Source: Apteryx mantelli
Lineage: Eukaryota; Chordata; Aves; Apterygiformes; Apterygidae
Direction: 5' to 3'
DNA length: 64,000 nt
Assembly (NCBI RefSeq): GCF_036417845.1
Contig: NC_089979.1
Location: 22,028,458 to 22,092,457, forward strand
Shown here: positions 1 through 13,143 of the stretch, piece after piece
Numbering within the stretch: position 1 is the stretch's first letter
How the letters are laid out: the number at the start of each line of letters is the position of its first letter
Translations under genes and position numbers: made by a program
The notes under the pieces: model-generated
Database searches by the model: none
Seen by the model: the letters and a program-made list of their open reading frames with translations, nothing else
Told to the model about the DNA's origin: nothing

Positions 1-3000
1 CACACCCTTTCTTCCCAAAAGAAAGATTCAGGATTTTGACAACAGTTTTAAGCAAACCATGTGTGCCCTCCACTAATTAGATCACAGCATTACTCATCCT
101 TCAGAAAAATTCACAATTATTTGATCCAATTGGTTTTGAATTCATTTTCAGGTATTCATGGGATGCTCTATCAAATGGGTAACTAAAATCTAACAACTTC
201 ATCTCCTATCTTTGCATAACCTACTAATTTTGTAATAGTCTTAGAGCACCAGCTGTTCTACATCCGATTATGTTTTTTGTTGTTTATAATTCTATCATCC
301 TTGCACATTTTGATTCTTTTCTCTTAATATTTATTCCACTGTTAGCATCTAGACTTCATTTTATCAATATCTGGTTTAACCAAGCCTTTAATATTTTGTA
401 ATCGATCAAACTGCTGTCTTTAAAAGTCAGCATCCAGGTTGTCATCAATTTTATCTTCCTATTTACTAGTGAGCCTCTGTGTTCCTTAAAATGTCTCCAT
501 GTATAATTTGTGAAAGCTTTTGACTTCTCCCAACATCTAAAATTACCTCAGCATATTTTTGATTCCCCCTTTCCCTACAAACCTTTTCTGATTGTATATA
601 CAGTTACACAAGTGTCCCTTACCTAACTTCATTGCTTTTTTTTTGGTCAAGTTTCTTAACATAATAAAAGTTATGAAATTATTATGTCTCTAATATAATC
701 CATTGGCCCCTTAGTTCCAGGCAAATTGTTTTGAACCTTTTGTTCAGTGCCAACCATGTATGATGGAGCAGCAGAACCCCTGGATGCTATCAGATTTCTA
801 GAGAAGCTCTTTGAAAACTGCCAGCTGATCAAGGAAAGAAAGTCCCAGCCAGTGCCTCCGCTCAGGAAGGTCAGAAGTCAATCAGGACTCGCGCAGGTCA
901 GCAGCAGGTCATTTGTCAATCAGCACCCACAAAGCTCCAGATTAGCTGGAGCATTTGCTATCTCTTCTTGTAAGGGAGTAGCATAGGAGAAACAAAGTAG
1001 GGGGAATTAGGCTTATTACAGGAGTTGATAAAGAGGACAGAAGACCCACATCCAGATAAAAACAGACTCTATTAATTTCAATACTCACAGAAAAGTTTGC
1101 TTATTTAAATGCATATTGAAAACAATATGGTCATGTCAGAAAGCAAATCAATGTTTAAAATAACAAGACAAGAATTTCTTCTAAGTCTCTGTGCCGAGGA
1201 GCAGGGTTAAAGCTAGGGCTATTGGTGGGTCTATGGTCAGGGGTCATCAGAGAGTGGTACCTTGGCCCTGGTAATCACAACTGTGCTGGCTGTAGCATTA
1301 GCAGACTCTAAAAAAATACTCTGCCTAGGAAGTCAGGAATACAGCCATCTGCCACATCAGTCTGGACACAGCATTCCTTCAGTGATCTCTTGGGTGGCAG
1401 CTATCTGCTTTATGCTGGCTGTTCTGTCCTCTCTGGCTCAGAAATGGCTTTCTTCCTTGGTCAGGTAAGTATACAATATTTCAAAGCATCAGGAAGTACC
1501 TATATATTCCGTCAGAAGCATGATAATTAAACTAAAGAGAAACTTAGGACACAATCTATATCAAAGTTAACATTTCTCCTTCCCTTCATATCTCACTGCT
1601 GGCCTGAAAAAATAATGGTAGTAAAAATAGGACACTTTTTTTCATTATTCTTTTCAGGGAAGAAGAAAACCAAACCCAAAGCCTTTGGCCTCTTCTGGTC
1701 AAATTAATATTAAATATAAGATTTTTGACAACTTTGTAAAGTATTTTGGATTTTAAAAGCCCAGGTGCTAATTTAAACTGATTACATCTTTTTCTAAATT
1801 AAAATGAAGCTGATATAGTTTCCATAAGATTGCTGGCACTTGATCTTATTTCCCTCAGACATGATGACAGCCTTTACTTAATGTATTTCAGCCCATTCCT
1901 AATGGAAAAGTTTCCCTTTCCTCTTCCCTTTCTCCTATCCTCCTGCTAAACACAGGGCTGCAGAGGGTAAAAAACAGGACGGGAGCAGTTGTGGTAAAGA
2001 TTTCGTCAGTCTGAATCCAAACATGGGCATGTGGTCTTGGGTGAGTTGAGCTGATGGACATTGGCTTGTCTCTCTAATGACATTCATTAGGTCCCCTGTT
2101 CTTGCTTCTGGTAACTTTGCCTGAGTCATCTTGATGCTTGAATATGAAATGTTGAGAAGCTCCTGACACTTCTTAGACTGTGTGCTATTGAGACTAGCTA
2201 AGCATGAGGGTGTTTTGCTCAGTTATTTGTGCTCTGTCCTAAGCTGGCAACACAATCATTAAATACATTTTGCAGGGTTTTGCTTCTCATCCTGCTAATT
2301 TGACTGGGATATTCATGGCTGACCTTCTTTTCACTCTTTTGCCCCTGATGGCATGTCTATTACAAGACCAAATCTGACCTCTTGTGTAATCTGGTGTGTC
2401 TTGTTATTGCAGCTGATTGATTAGAGGTCATGTCTTCAAAATAAACTATACAGCCAGAATTAATTTCTCAAAATTTAATTTACCAAAGGGAAACTAGGGT
2501 GGGGATTTTTCTCAAATCATTTTTGATTTCATCTCCTTGAAAGATGTTCATAAATACCTATACCTGAATTGGATATATTGTTATATTCTTATTGCTTCAT
2601 TCCAGATCTGATTCTTAATCTGTGTGTAAATCCAACAGAAGCCAATAGTTTTGATTTGCTTGAAATCTTGCTCAGGCCTAAACCCTTTTTTATGGATGGC
2701 TAAATATAAAAGTGAGCATTTGTTCTGCCTTCCCCCAATTACAAGCCTAGGGCTTTTTTCCTCTGAATTGACCATCATGTTGTTTACCATAAGATTTAAC
2801 TGTTTCTGAAAAACTCATTAGGTTCTCTTATTTTTGCAGCTGGTTGCAAAGTGTAGCTGTTGCCTGTCTGTGACCTTAAGGCTCCAGGAATAGCTCAGTC
2901 TGTGGAGCTTTCCTGGACATCTGCACCAGGACTCCATGAGCTATCAAGCACCATGTATTTCCCTATGGGCTCCCTTTGAGATGCTGGGACAGAGACTGAA

Positions 3001-6000
3001 CACTCAAATATACCAGCAGAAGAGGAAAAACAATAATTTAACGTAACTGAGGTAAATATTAACATCCCTTAAAACATACCATTTTATTTCAGATTGCTTG
3101 CCATGCAGTAGAACCTATTGGTTAAGGCAGTAGGATTTCAGAAAAGCAGTTTCAGAAAATGATGCAAAATATTCACTATCCTGTTACTGTCTTTTAATCC
3201 AGGGACTACTGTGTAATATACACAGAAAAACCCAGGAGGAAGAGACTCCACCACCTTGGCTGAGTTCCTCGCTACTAGATAGTATAGCCACACTTCATTT
3301 TTCTTCTTCTCCTTTAAGTTCCATAGTTTTCAGTCTTAACTGCATAGTGGCCAATCTTCAACAGATATTGTGGAAGGTACCTTTTCTTGAAGCGACTATG
3401 GTCAGTGTATGTGGTCTGGATACCAATCCCTCTGACAAGAGGAATCCTAACTGAGTTTCCTTTGGCTAAGGCAAGTGCTGGAACCATTTGCATATTGGCG
3501 AAAGATGTATGGTGCTGCTCCAGGAAGGTTTTTAAATAAACATATTGGCAAATTTTAGCTATGCTTACAGTGTGTTTATTGGATTAAGCCTTTGAGGACT
3601 CTTAAACATCTCTCTACCTGACCTTTGGCTTTCAGTGGCACTTAGGAAGAAGACAAGCTCCTAGGTCCTCAGACCAAGCAGCTTCCAGAGTATGTGGGAG
3701 GCAGCTTAGGCATCTAGGACAATTCAGGTTGACCTGAGAGGTACCTAGAGAGTTGCAGGAATCTTGTAAGTCAGGCTCTGCTGCAAGTTTCTTGTCCCCT
3801 ATCTTGGTAGAATTGCTTAAATTCTTCCAAAGTTGTGCAAAATGTAGGTGATCCCTTGCCCAAAGGACCAAATATAGCAAACTCTTATTTGTTGACCCAT
3901 TCCATGGACCTGACACAGCTAAGGAATTTACAGTGACACTCCCCTAATTTGAGGATACTGGGGACCTGGAAATGTCAAGGTTCTTCTTGCATTTTTAGTT
4001 AAGACTTTACTTACTAGGCTCTTGTTCTCTAATTTCTAGATAACATTTCTATGTAAATGTGACTAAGCAATATGCCAGGCAAAGAACCCTTTTATTGGTC
4101 TCTGGAAATATATTTATAAGAACTAATTTTACTTTCATTTAAAAAATTCTAATGTCAGGTCTAACCATTACAGCAGCAATACATTAAAATATATTATAAT
4201 CACAAATCTGGATAATCTAATAAATAAGGAAAAGTGATATAAACATTTAGAGAGTTAAGCAGTAATTTATAAGAGTAATTTATATTTGGAAAGGGTATGA
4301 GGTTTATTGAGCTGGATTGTTATTTTTTGCAGGTGAGCAATTTTTGCAAGGTTTACTTTCATGTGCAATCTCTCTCACGTTGAGAAATGTTGGAAGAGCT
4401 GTTCTACAAAGGAAAGGATCAAGGATAAAAATCTCTTTTGTCCCACCAACTGACCTGCACAGGAGACATCCTGAGCATTGATCAGGATATGTGAGGCTCA
4501 GTTAGCATCCCAGCATCCCTCCCCCTGCAGGAGGCTGTGCTGAGCTCTCCTGTCGATCACAACAGTCCCCATATTCCCACTGTCAGGAAGAAGCTGTGTC
4601 TCCCTTCGGCTCAGCAGACAGGCATGCTGGCTGCTCAGGACTGTCCCCTGTGACTTCAGGGACATAGCAGCAGGATGGCTAATAGACGGTTACCTCAAAG
4701 GTCATTGCTCTGCTTTCCTGCTAATGTATCTCACATGAATCAGGACAAATTTTGTAGTAGTGTTGTATTTTGGGAGAAAAAAAGGCCACTACTCAATGGC
4801 TGTTACTCACCCCATTCCAAAATCTCGATGAAGAGCTCTGAATAATTCCCATTTGTAAAGTGGGGTTCTCATGCTTTTTAGCTAACAAACCCATTTCTGA
4901 ATGTGAGACTCACTTCTGCTTCTATCTTTATTGATAAGTTCATGACCTCCTTTTGAATGCTGCAACCCACTGACATTTTGTTTGCCATGTAATTCTCAAC
5001 CAATGCATCAGGACATCCCATTGTCAAACGCTGCGTCATTGATTATATGGATGTTGTAAAGCAGACAGACCATTTTCTGATAACAATGACAGAAAGAAAA
5101 ATAGAACTCACAAGCTTTAATTATTTCAGTGTATTTCTTCCATTTTAAATCCAAGTTGGACCTCACAACCCACTGACTCAAACATTTTACAGATGCTTTT
5201 TAGTGGTTTTTTTCCACTGATACTGCACCACATTGCTAATTTCCACCTCCCCAGTATCTTTTTTCCATCTTTACTAAAAGAAAAGAAGAAAAAATATCTC
5301 TTGCTCCTCCACATCAAACTTGCTGACATTTTCATTAGAGGACTTTTTCTCCAAAGTAGAAATGTGGTTTGTATCAGGAGGCATATGCACATGCTGGTAT
5401 CTGCCATTTTTGGACAGCTTTACTCACTATATATAGTAACCAAAAATGGAAAAAAATCACCTGACAGTGCCCTACAGTGTCTCTCCAAATCGCCCATTCA
5501 GTCAAGGGCTTCTAGCCTAGTGGGTGCCCCTGTGGGTTCGGGATTAATGTCAGGACATCAGTCAGTCCTTACAAGAGGAAGAAGGAGGGAAAGCAATCAG
5601 GCAGGAGTGGTGATAGTTTTAAAGTTACTCTTATCAAATTGGAAGGAGAATGGTGATTATTATCTATTTACTAACAACCCAGATGTGTAGCTGGACAACA
5701 AACAGACCCATCCATTTACAGAACATAATAGTTTCTCCATTTAGACATTTCTTGTGACAAGGTGAAGAGGAAATCGTCCAAGTCACCTCTCTCATGTCAG
5801 TCTTCTCAGCTCTCTCATGCTGCAGCTTCTGGGATGCTTGTGGGGAACCCTTCACAAGTGAAAAATGCAGCACTGGGCCACATCAAAAGTTTGTCTGAAA
5901 GTCTAGTAAATGCATGATGGAGGCTAGTATCACAGTCCTAAGATAAATATACTGAGCCTTTCCAAAGAAACCTAAGCATGGCTTGAACTGCAGGCACCCA

Positions 6001-9000
6001 GAGATACAGAAATACTGGTGATCATCCAGTCCAGAAAAACATGGATCGTCCTTCATTAGACAGCAAAAGAAATCAAATTGTAATGTTTTCCATTCAGTGG
6101 CATTTTTCACCACTCATTTGTCTTCTGATAAATATTTGCTTCCAATAATGTATGCCCTCTCTCCTAGTTTGGGTCTATACTGTATCTGAATTGGTTTCAC
6201 AAATGATATGGCAGAGGGTTTTGTTAGCCACAGATGGTGCATCTGTAAACATTTTAAATCTGCTTCACTGTCCAAACCTTTAATACTTGTTAATGTCCCC
6301 AAAGGAGTTTATAAATGCTTGATTTAGCTATTCACTCATAATAAACTCTAAAGGATGGTGAGTTGAATGAGCTGTTGGAAATTAAAAATCAAAGGAATTT
6401 TAATCCCAGATTCTGCAGTTTCAACAACATATCAGGAGGAGTATCATCTTACAGCACATGAATTGAAGAAGTTTCAGTTGGCCTTTCTGGGCTTCACATT
6501 CATTTCCTTCACTTGATTTCAGTCAGAGCTCAATACCTAAATGACATTGTTTCTGTTTGAGCATATTAATTTTTCCTGGCATTAGAAGGATACAGGAGAT
6601 GAATCTGTATATGTATTGCCTAAAAAGACCAAAAGCCATGGAAAAAAAAGAGAAGAAAAAGCAGAAACAAATAAGCAGTCAAAACCAGCTTAATTATTAG
6701 TGCACTCCTATAGAATTTTAAAATGATTCATCCCACTAAAATGTTTATTTTTTTTCTGTGTTACATTAGCCCCAGCACCCTGGCAGGGCTCATGCTTCCA
6801 GTGCGCTGGATTCTCCACAGACAGAGACCTGCTGTGGTCTGAGGTAGGGAGGGGAGAGAAAAGGCAGAAACACAGCCAGTCTTTGCTTTAATACCATGTC
6901 AATCCAAGCAGGTCCAGCTGATGGCTGTGGCCTAGGTGCCATGTACGTGATGGTACTATCTTGCTTCAAAGGAAATTTTGCATCTGCCTGTAAGTAAGGG
7001 AAAGGACAGGGAGAAACATTATCTTCTGTATTCATGCAGACACTTCGAAATACATAGTGCCAAACCCCACAGGCTCATCGGAATTCTTGACCTCCACCAC
7101 TAATAAGGTTTGGACCACTCCATAACAAAAAAAAGAGGTTAAAAAAAAAAATCTCCATTGTACAAATGATAAATAGAGGTCCAGGGAATGCATGTGACTT
7201 GCCCAAAGTGACACAAAAAAATCTGTGGCAGAGCTGGGAAATTATGCCAAGACTGGTGGAGTGGCTGCATCCTGAAACCAAATCTTCCCAAGTCTTTCTG
7301 CTGAATAGGTATTTATGAGTTATGTCAGATGAGTTAAAGTCACTGGAAATGGAAATATACCAATGAAGCAAAGAAAACTCTAAGTACATCAGTGCTACTA
7401 GGCATCATTGTAAAGAATAGACAGGTACTGCTATAGTGTCTGCTTGCCAAAACTGGGGGGAAAGAAAAAAGAAAAATTGTGAATTACCTTATGTGAATGA
7501 ATGGAAATAATACTATGTCAATGACAGCTTGTTCAGAATAACCTTCCGTAAGACTGCAATGTTCTTCTTTTTGTTACAGCTGCGAACATCTATATTTACA
7601 GTTCAGAGGGGATTATAAGATGTGGATAACCCATAGGTTTGCAACACCTAGCAGAGTATTTGAGGTGTAGCACGCCAAGTCCAGATTGGGTCCTCACCCT
7701 GTTTTATTCACTAGTCTAAAGGCTCTGAGGATACAGTAAGGTTTATGATGGGAAGCTCCTAAGAACAAACAAATGGAAGGATGGAACCAGATGGACAGTA
7801 AAGGGAAAGTTGTTCTCACAAACAGAACTATCTGAAAAAGTCCAGGGTTGGGGAAGAAGGCCAAGACGGAAAGTAGGACTAGGCTGAAAAGACAAGGAGC
7901 AAAGGAGGTTTACAAATCTAGGACAGACCCTGGAACAGTAGGAAGGGAAATAATAAGATATAGGGATTTCATAGAGCTGTCATGGTTAGAACAATGCATA
8001 AGGAAATACAGTAAGTTTGGCAGCTGCAATTTTGTTGAAGAGGAAAGGAGAAAACAGTAGGATGAATGAAAAGGGGGCAGTGGACCTTGATAGTGTATAT
8101 GTACAGTTTGCAGTGAAAGAAGAAGCCAGATTTGTCAAGGACCTGGGTGTGAGGGGAGAAGGGAAGGGGAACCAAAACTAGTTCTTGGTCCCCCCATGCG
8201 ATAGAGCTGGTAGCCACAGCAGAACAGACAACCAGAAAAGGTCTATACCTGAAGTGAGTCATTATACTTTGTGCTGTTCCAGTTGGGGGGAACCTGATCA
8301 ACAGGTGCTTAAATAATGGTGACATTCCTTCTGCTTGTGGACATCTGTTTTCTTTAAAATTGTAGGGCTACAAACAACCTTCCTTGGAGCTGCTGGGGAG
8401 AGCTATGGCCATAGACAGGGAAAGGCAAGTGGGAGCCTACCAGCAGGCAGGAATGGTAGGATTTATAATAGAGAGCAACTTATGCCCCCTTGGCACCACC
8501 TCCAACCCTGTCTGTGAACGGGGATAATTTGCAAGGCGACATCTGCCTCCAGCCCAGACAGTAATTGTTTCTGCCAGTGACAGGCTGAAACACGGTGCAC
8601 AGATCTTGTTCCAGGAGCAGCTCTTCCCCCCGTGGGGACTGCAATCACCCCCACACCAAAATGCCAGCCAGTCTTCTGAATTCACTGTGCTCTTACGTGT
8701 AAACATATATCCCCATAAATGTATAACCATCCTTCACGGTTGCCTCTCCTCACTCTTGCATTTAACCTTGACTTCACACCCCCTCCCATCCTTTTACTCA
8801 TCTTGCTACACTCTGGTCTCCCTCTGACAAATGTCCCCATCTCCCTGTAATGTTAGAGACATCTCATATAACTTTCAGGCATGAAATCATCACTCCCCAG
8901 AGGGCTGTTAAGCTCCAAGTTCTGTCCATGCAAGCAGGCTCTCTCATTGTCTCTGTTTTGACACCCTGGTGTCACAGGCCACAGGTGAGCAATGCAGCTC

Positions 9001-10960
9001 ACAGCCACGAAATCTCAAGACAAGTTCCCCCCATTTTATTAGAGGGATATAATTCTCCTGTCAGGAGGTACAGCATAGACATGGTCTTCCTGCCCAGCCA
9101 TTGATAATGGACAGTTTTAGTCCCCAGACATGGCTACTTTTATATGGTTTGCTTGAGGGTGAGTGCTCACACAGCCCAATATGGACCTTGCTTCCTGGAC
9201 TTCAAATGGCTACATGAGGAACATGACTCTAGCATGAGTTACTGTGCAATTGAAAAAAATGTATTTTTGCAAAAAGGAGAATGAGAAGAGTGTCTGAGCT
9301 TCTCTCCCACTGTAAAAACTTTTAGTTTTACACAATGCAGCTTGAAACCATAACTGTTCTAATGAGGAAAATGTGCAGTCAAGTGAACATTAAGTGTTTT
9401 GGACATTATTACTGTAAAAATAAATAATCAACCATCTTTATCTCTGAATATAAAACCCTGCTGTGGGAAAACTGACTGAATAACTGATATTATTGCCAAG
9501 GAAGAGATGGAAATAACAGTTTACAGTTCACAAGATCTCAATGGACAATCAACATGGTAAATTAGGATCTGACTGAAATTATAGATATAGTAATTAAAAT
9601 TAGCCATGAATAATAGAACACAGTTCCTGTGGAATAGAATACAAAGTACCTCTAGACAGAAACAGAATAATACTGTGCAAATGTACAAAAAATTTAATTG
9701 TTAGGAAAAGTTCGGATTGGCAAGAGATGTATTCAGTATTTCCAATGACATTTTTTCAGAAGCTTATAAGAGGCAGCTGTAAGATACTGTTGGAGAGGAA
9801 TTTAATTTAATCAGATTTATTCCTTGTAAAAGGCACTTTCTGAACATCTAAATAAAATAAATGCTTAGGTGTATATAAATTACCTTTCAGGAAGATACTA
9901 TTCATTTTATCTGGTCACGGTTTGACTGTATTCTTGGCTTTAGTCTATTGCCCTCTTTTAAATTACAGTGTCTGTGTAATGAACAGAATAGCCATAAGCC
10001 CTCCTGTTCCAGTACAGCAATTATCCACAACCAGTACTGTAACTTATCTTTACCTAATAGGGGAATATGACAAAATCAGAAAGAAGTGGTATTTTTATTT
10101 ACCTGCTATTTCCCTGTAAAGCTTCTGTTAGAAGTCATTGCCAAAGATAAGATGTAGAATTTTAGGCATTAGTTTGTTCTAGCAGAAAGATTCTCACATT
10201 TCTTGTAATTTTAAAACCCAATGTGATTATGCTGAATAAATTCATGACTGGACAGCTGGCTAGAAAGCCCATATGTCGTTGGTTTCTACTTAAATATATA
10301 GCTGCTGTTTCAGCAGGCTATACAAACATGTCTGATTTCAAGTTTGTGGACTGCATGACTAAAGTCCATTTTTTGCCAGATCTGGTGTTGTGTGGTTCCT
10401 CTGTAATCTCAGTGGTGGACATCTGAATTTTCCAGGGATAAAATCCTTCTGCAAGAATCACATGCATACACTTTCAATTTTTTTCCCTTTCCCTCTTACG
10501 AATTCCAGTGACGTGACGGAGGATATCTGTGGTGTCTCTAATGCTTTTCAGCTGATGGGAATCTCAGCAGAAAATTTTGTAGTAAATGTGTGTGTGTATA
10601 TACACATTTGTAATGCAATGGAGCTTTAGGAAAACAAGATCATATAAAGCCAGTATAAGTTGTTGGTTATCAGGATAATGCTAGCAAGATAAGAGTATTT
10701 AGTTGTTATACATTGGAAAACAATGCTGTTACTTTGTAAAGGACCTTTTAACTTTCCTCCATATGCCCCATTTCAGTTGCCATCTGCCTGCCTGTGAGCT
10801 TGGGGACACACATCAAAATCCTCTCTGAGGGTTACTGTGCAGGCACATGAATGCATAGGAACCCTGTGACTTATTTACCAAGGCTGCTTTTCAACACAAA
10901 ACCACAAACTGCTCTTAATCACCTAAAATGCTTCTCATGGAAGGGAGGGTTGAGGCACAT
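1..10960. other. AT-rich non-coding stretch, no supported gene
   Basis: I see no convincing gene here. The open frames are short, overlap on both strands, and have no recognisable domain. The longest, a 165-codon frame at 5193-5690, is rich in Phe, Leu, Ser and Lys as expected from T- and A-rich DNA, and a minus-strand frame overlaps it. A 248-base open stretch at 1217-1464 ends in a good splice-donor match (GTAAGT at 1465) but has no clear acceptor. One MIR-like repeat near 7.2 kb is listed separately. The DNA could be intergenic or inside a large intron. Confidence 0.75.
7150..7255 (-). repeat. MIR-like SINE fragment
   Basis: The plus strand reads as the reverse complement of the MIR core and tail. 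It has a 'tacaaatgataaat' segment like the usual 'cagatgaggaaac', then 'tgacttgcccaaagtgacac' and 'ctgtggcagagctgggaa', close to the remembered 'tgacttgcccaaggtcacac' and 'gtggcagagccaggatt'. MIR elements are ancient tRNA-derived amniote SINEs, and this copy is heavily diverged. Boundaries are approximate, and no database search was possible. Confidence 0.6.
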
Positions 10961-10963
10961 AGT

Positions 10964-11216
10964 TATACGGCACGTCCTCCCCACTCACCCGTCGCCGACA
11001 GAAGCAGGGGCCAGCTGAGGTGCGGGGATGGACGCTCTGACTTCGCCCTCCGCCACGCTCTGCAGCGCCGGGGTGCCTGCCGCGTGCCAACCTTCGGGGC
11101 GCCCTGCGAGCCCGTGCGGGCCAGGGCACGGCGGCCACACGCCCCGCTCGTCTGCCCTCTGACGCGGCCCCGCGCCAGCATCCCGCCGGCCGTGCCCAGC
11201 GCGGGAGGGAGACAAC
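10964..11216. promoter_or_regulatory. isolated CpG island, probable promoter
   Basis: This block of about 250 bases is strongly GC-rich and holds about 35 CpG dinucleotides by eye, while kilobases on either side hold almost none. In vertebrates such islands usually mark unmethylated promoters and first exons. On the minus strand the island ends at an excellent splice-donor match, GTGAGT at 10988-10983, which suggests transcription toward lower coordinates. A TATAAAA at 11311-11317 on the plus strand points the other way and is probably incidental. A GC-rich retroposed fragment is the main alternative. Confidence 0.6.
10989..11210 (-). other. candidate first exon (coding or lncRNA)
   Basis: Read on the minus strand, the CpG island ends in CGACGG followed by GTGAGT, a strong 5' splice site. 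That would close an exon at 10989. Upstream of it, an ATG at 11181 opens a frame rich in Arg, Ala and Gly that stays open to the donor, about 64 codons. Other frames in this GC-rich DNA are open as well, so the frame is not diagnostic. No domain or signal peptide is recognisable. The matching downstream exon would lie below 10.9 kb, and I could not identify it. The exon could equally belong to a non-coding RNA. The 5' end is only a guess at the edge of the island. Confidence 0.3.
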
Positions 11217-11947
11217 GCTCAGAAAGGCTTCTGGTCTTGGTGGGATGGACTCCACCAACCCCAAGGTAGGACTCAGCGCTGGGGAATAAGACAGCAAAGT
11301 TGAGTTTTGATATAAAAGCATAATTCTGGCTGCACTATACCTTTTTCTCTTTCTTCCTCCTGTACTACATGCACTCTGGCTGATCTCCGGATGCTCCAGC
11401 AATTTCCTCTTCTGTTATGAACAATCTTGTTTTGTTTTTCCTTTTTTTTATTGAACTACTACTAATGATTCACAATTAATTATAACAGCTCTAAATTTTC
11501 AATTTAAAGTAGTTTAAATTATTGCCCAGGCTTTCTTTTCCCATAGGCAGAGGCATGCTAGTTGTACAATACTGGTGAATCAGATTTAATAAGCATCTTG
11601 AAACAAGCATTGTTGCAATTATGCTCAAAGAATCCCTGCCAACTTTTTAATGGTTTATATTTATTATAAGAGCGTCTTTTAATACCTTTGTTTCTCCTGG
11701 GATGGAAATTATTGTTTTACAGTGTTTCATGCCAGGCTTTTACTTAGTATGTTACATGGTAATCTTTCTCCCATTACATAAAAATCATAAATTATATTTC
11801 AATAAAATATAGAACCAATACAAGAGGGCATGCTGGAATTAAAGGTATTTGTGTTTTCTATAATATATCCAGTAGTTATTGTTTCTACATTGCTCCTGAT
11901 ATTTTTAAAATGTTAGGCAAACATTAAGTGAATCATAAAGCCTAAGC

Positions 11948-12070
11948 ACTTATTATTGCTATATCCGTATTTTATAGATGAGGAAGAGAGGCGCGGAAGT
12001 GATCTGCCCAGTGCAGTGTGGAACCAAAATTAGAACTCCTGCTCCCATCTCTAAGCTGATTCCACTAAAG
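11948..12070 (-). repeat. MIR-like SINE fragment
   Basis: The plus strand reads 'tattattgctatatccgtattttatagatgagga', then a 'gaggcgcggaagtgatctgcccag' segment and 'aaccaaaattagaactcctg'. The order of these blocks matches the reverse complement of MIR: 'attttacagatgagga', 'gaggcacagag-aagtgacttgccca', and 'aggatttgaactc'. The copy is diverged and its ends are approximate. The CG pairs inside are unusual for such an old repeat but too few to interpret. Confidence 0.6.
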
Positions 12071-13004
12071 CACTTTGTGATTAACACAAAAAAAAAAAAA
12101 AAACCTCATGAGAGTCTTTGGATTTACCTCTGCAATAAGTTTGGGACTTTTCTCTTTCTTCACAATTCTTGGAAATAGACAAGAAAGTTACATTTTATTC
12201 ATTATGTTGATAAATGCTGTATGTCCAAATTTTGAAACACTTCTCCATTGCAACTTGAAAACAAAGTGAATGCTAAGCAGAGCCAGTCATTCATGCAATA
12301 GCTATACCTACATCTTGCATGAGACCATGTTATGCATTTTAGACAGGCTCTGAAAGCTTCTGTTAGTACATCTGAAGTCCAGCCTCCAACATGAGCAACT
12401 GACTAGAGTATTTATTTCCTTACACAGATGCTGCTGAAAACAAAGTAATAAACATAACACTAGAAGTAGATTAGATATGTAATGTTTTCTACCTGATTAA
12501 CAAGGCACAAGAAGAATTAAGCACAGGAGAAAAACATTGTAAAACTCTGGTGGGTAAAATTGGGAACGTATTCATGACCACATCTTGATTACAGGATAAT
12601 ATTCAACAGTAAAAATATTACTTAGATGCTCTGATGAGGCACGAAGCAAATATCTCTGAACTCGTCTGAGTATATTTTGATGATGGAGAACCACATGTTA
12701 TTTAAAACAGTTGAGGTTCAACTATTCTGTGATGGATTCAAGTTTTTTCAAGTATTTTGGTGGTTTTGTTGGTTGCCTTTGTCACAGATAAACCAGGATC
12801 CACTTAAACTTAATTCTGAATCTTACTCACTGTGTTAAATTCAGCTTTGTCGGTAAGCTGGGCTGAGGTTTCAGTCACAGCCCTGGTGGTGGTACTTCTC
12901 GTAGTTGGTACAAGGCGAGTATGACACCAGTGATTATTACCACCGCTGATGGTTTTTACTTACATCTCCCTTTTGCAAACTGTGCATGATTGTGTCTCCC
13001 ACAG

Positions 13005-13143
13005 TCTCAGAAGGGGTATCGCAGAAATAAGAAGGTGCAATGAAGGTGACAAAAACGTTCCCGTGGAGGAGTCCATCCCACAGCTCAACCAGCTAAAGCG
13101 ACTGGAGAAGAAACGTGTGCAGGGAAGTGGTGCAGTTCTGTAG
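13005..13143 (+). other. weak candidate terminal coding exon
   Basis: A reasonable acceptor, 'tgtgtctcccacag', ends at 13004. Downstream the frame is open to a TAG at 13141-13143 and encodes a charged stretch rich in Glu, Arg, Lys, Gln and Asn, with CpG codons (aacgtt, cccgtg, aagcga, aaacgt) that stand out from the flanks. No domain is recognised and the opposite strand is open too. It could be a terminal exon, a fragment of a processed pseudogene, or chance. Confidence 0.18.

Noticed and set aside
1217-1464. Hydrophobic open stretch ending at a perfect GTAAGT donor
   Set aside because: No convincing acceptor or in-frame ATG at its start; a single donor match is expected by chance in this much sequence.
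5193-5690. 165-codon plus-strand frame, longest outside the CR1
   Set aside because: Composition is that of AT-rich DNA, a minus-strand frame overlaps it, and there is no domain, no CpG retention and no splice context.
11311-11317. TATAAAA on the plus strand next to the CpG island
   Set aside because: It points away from the splice-donor orientation, and AT-rich DNA gives this motif often.
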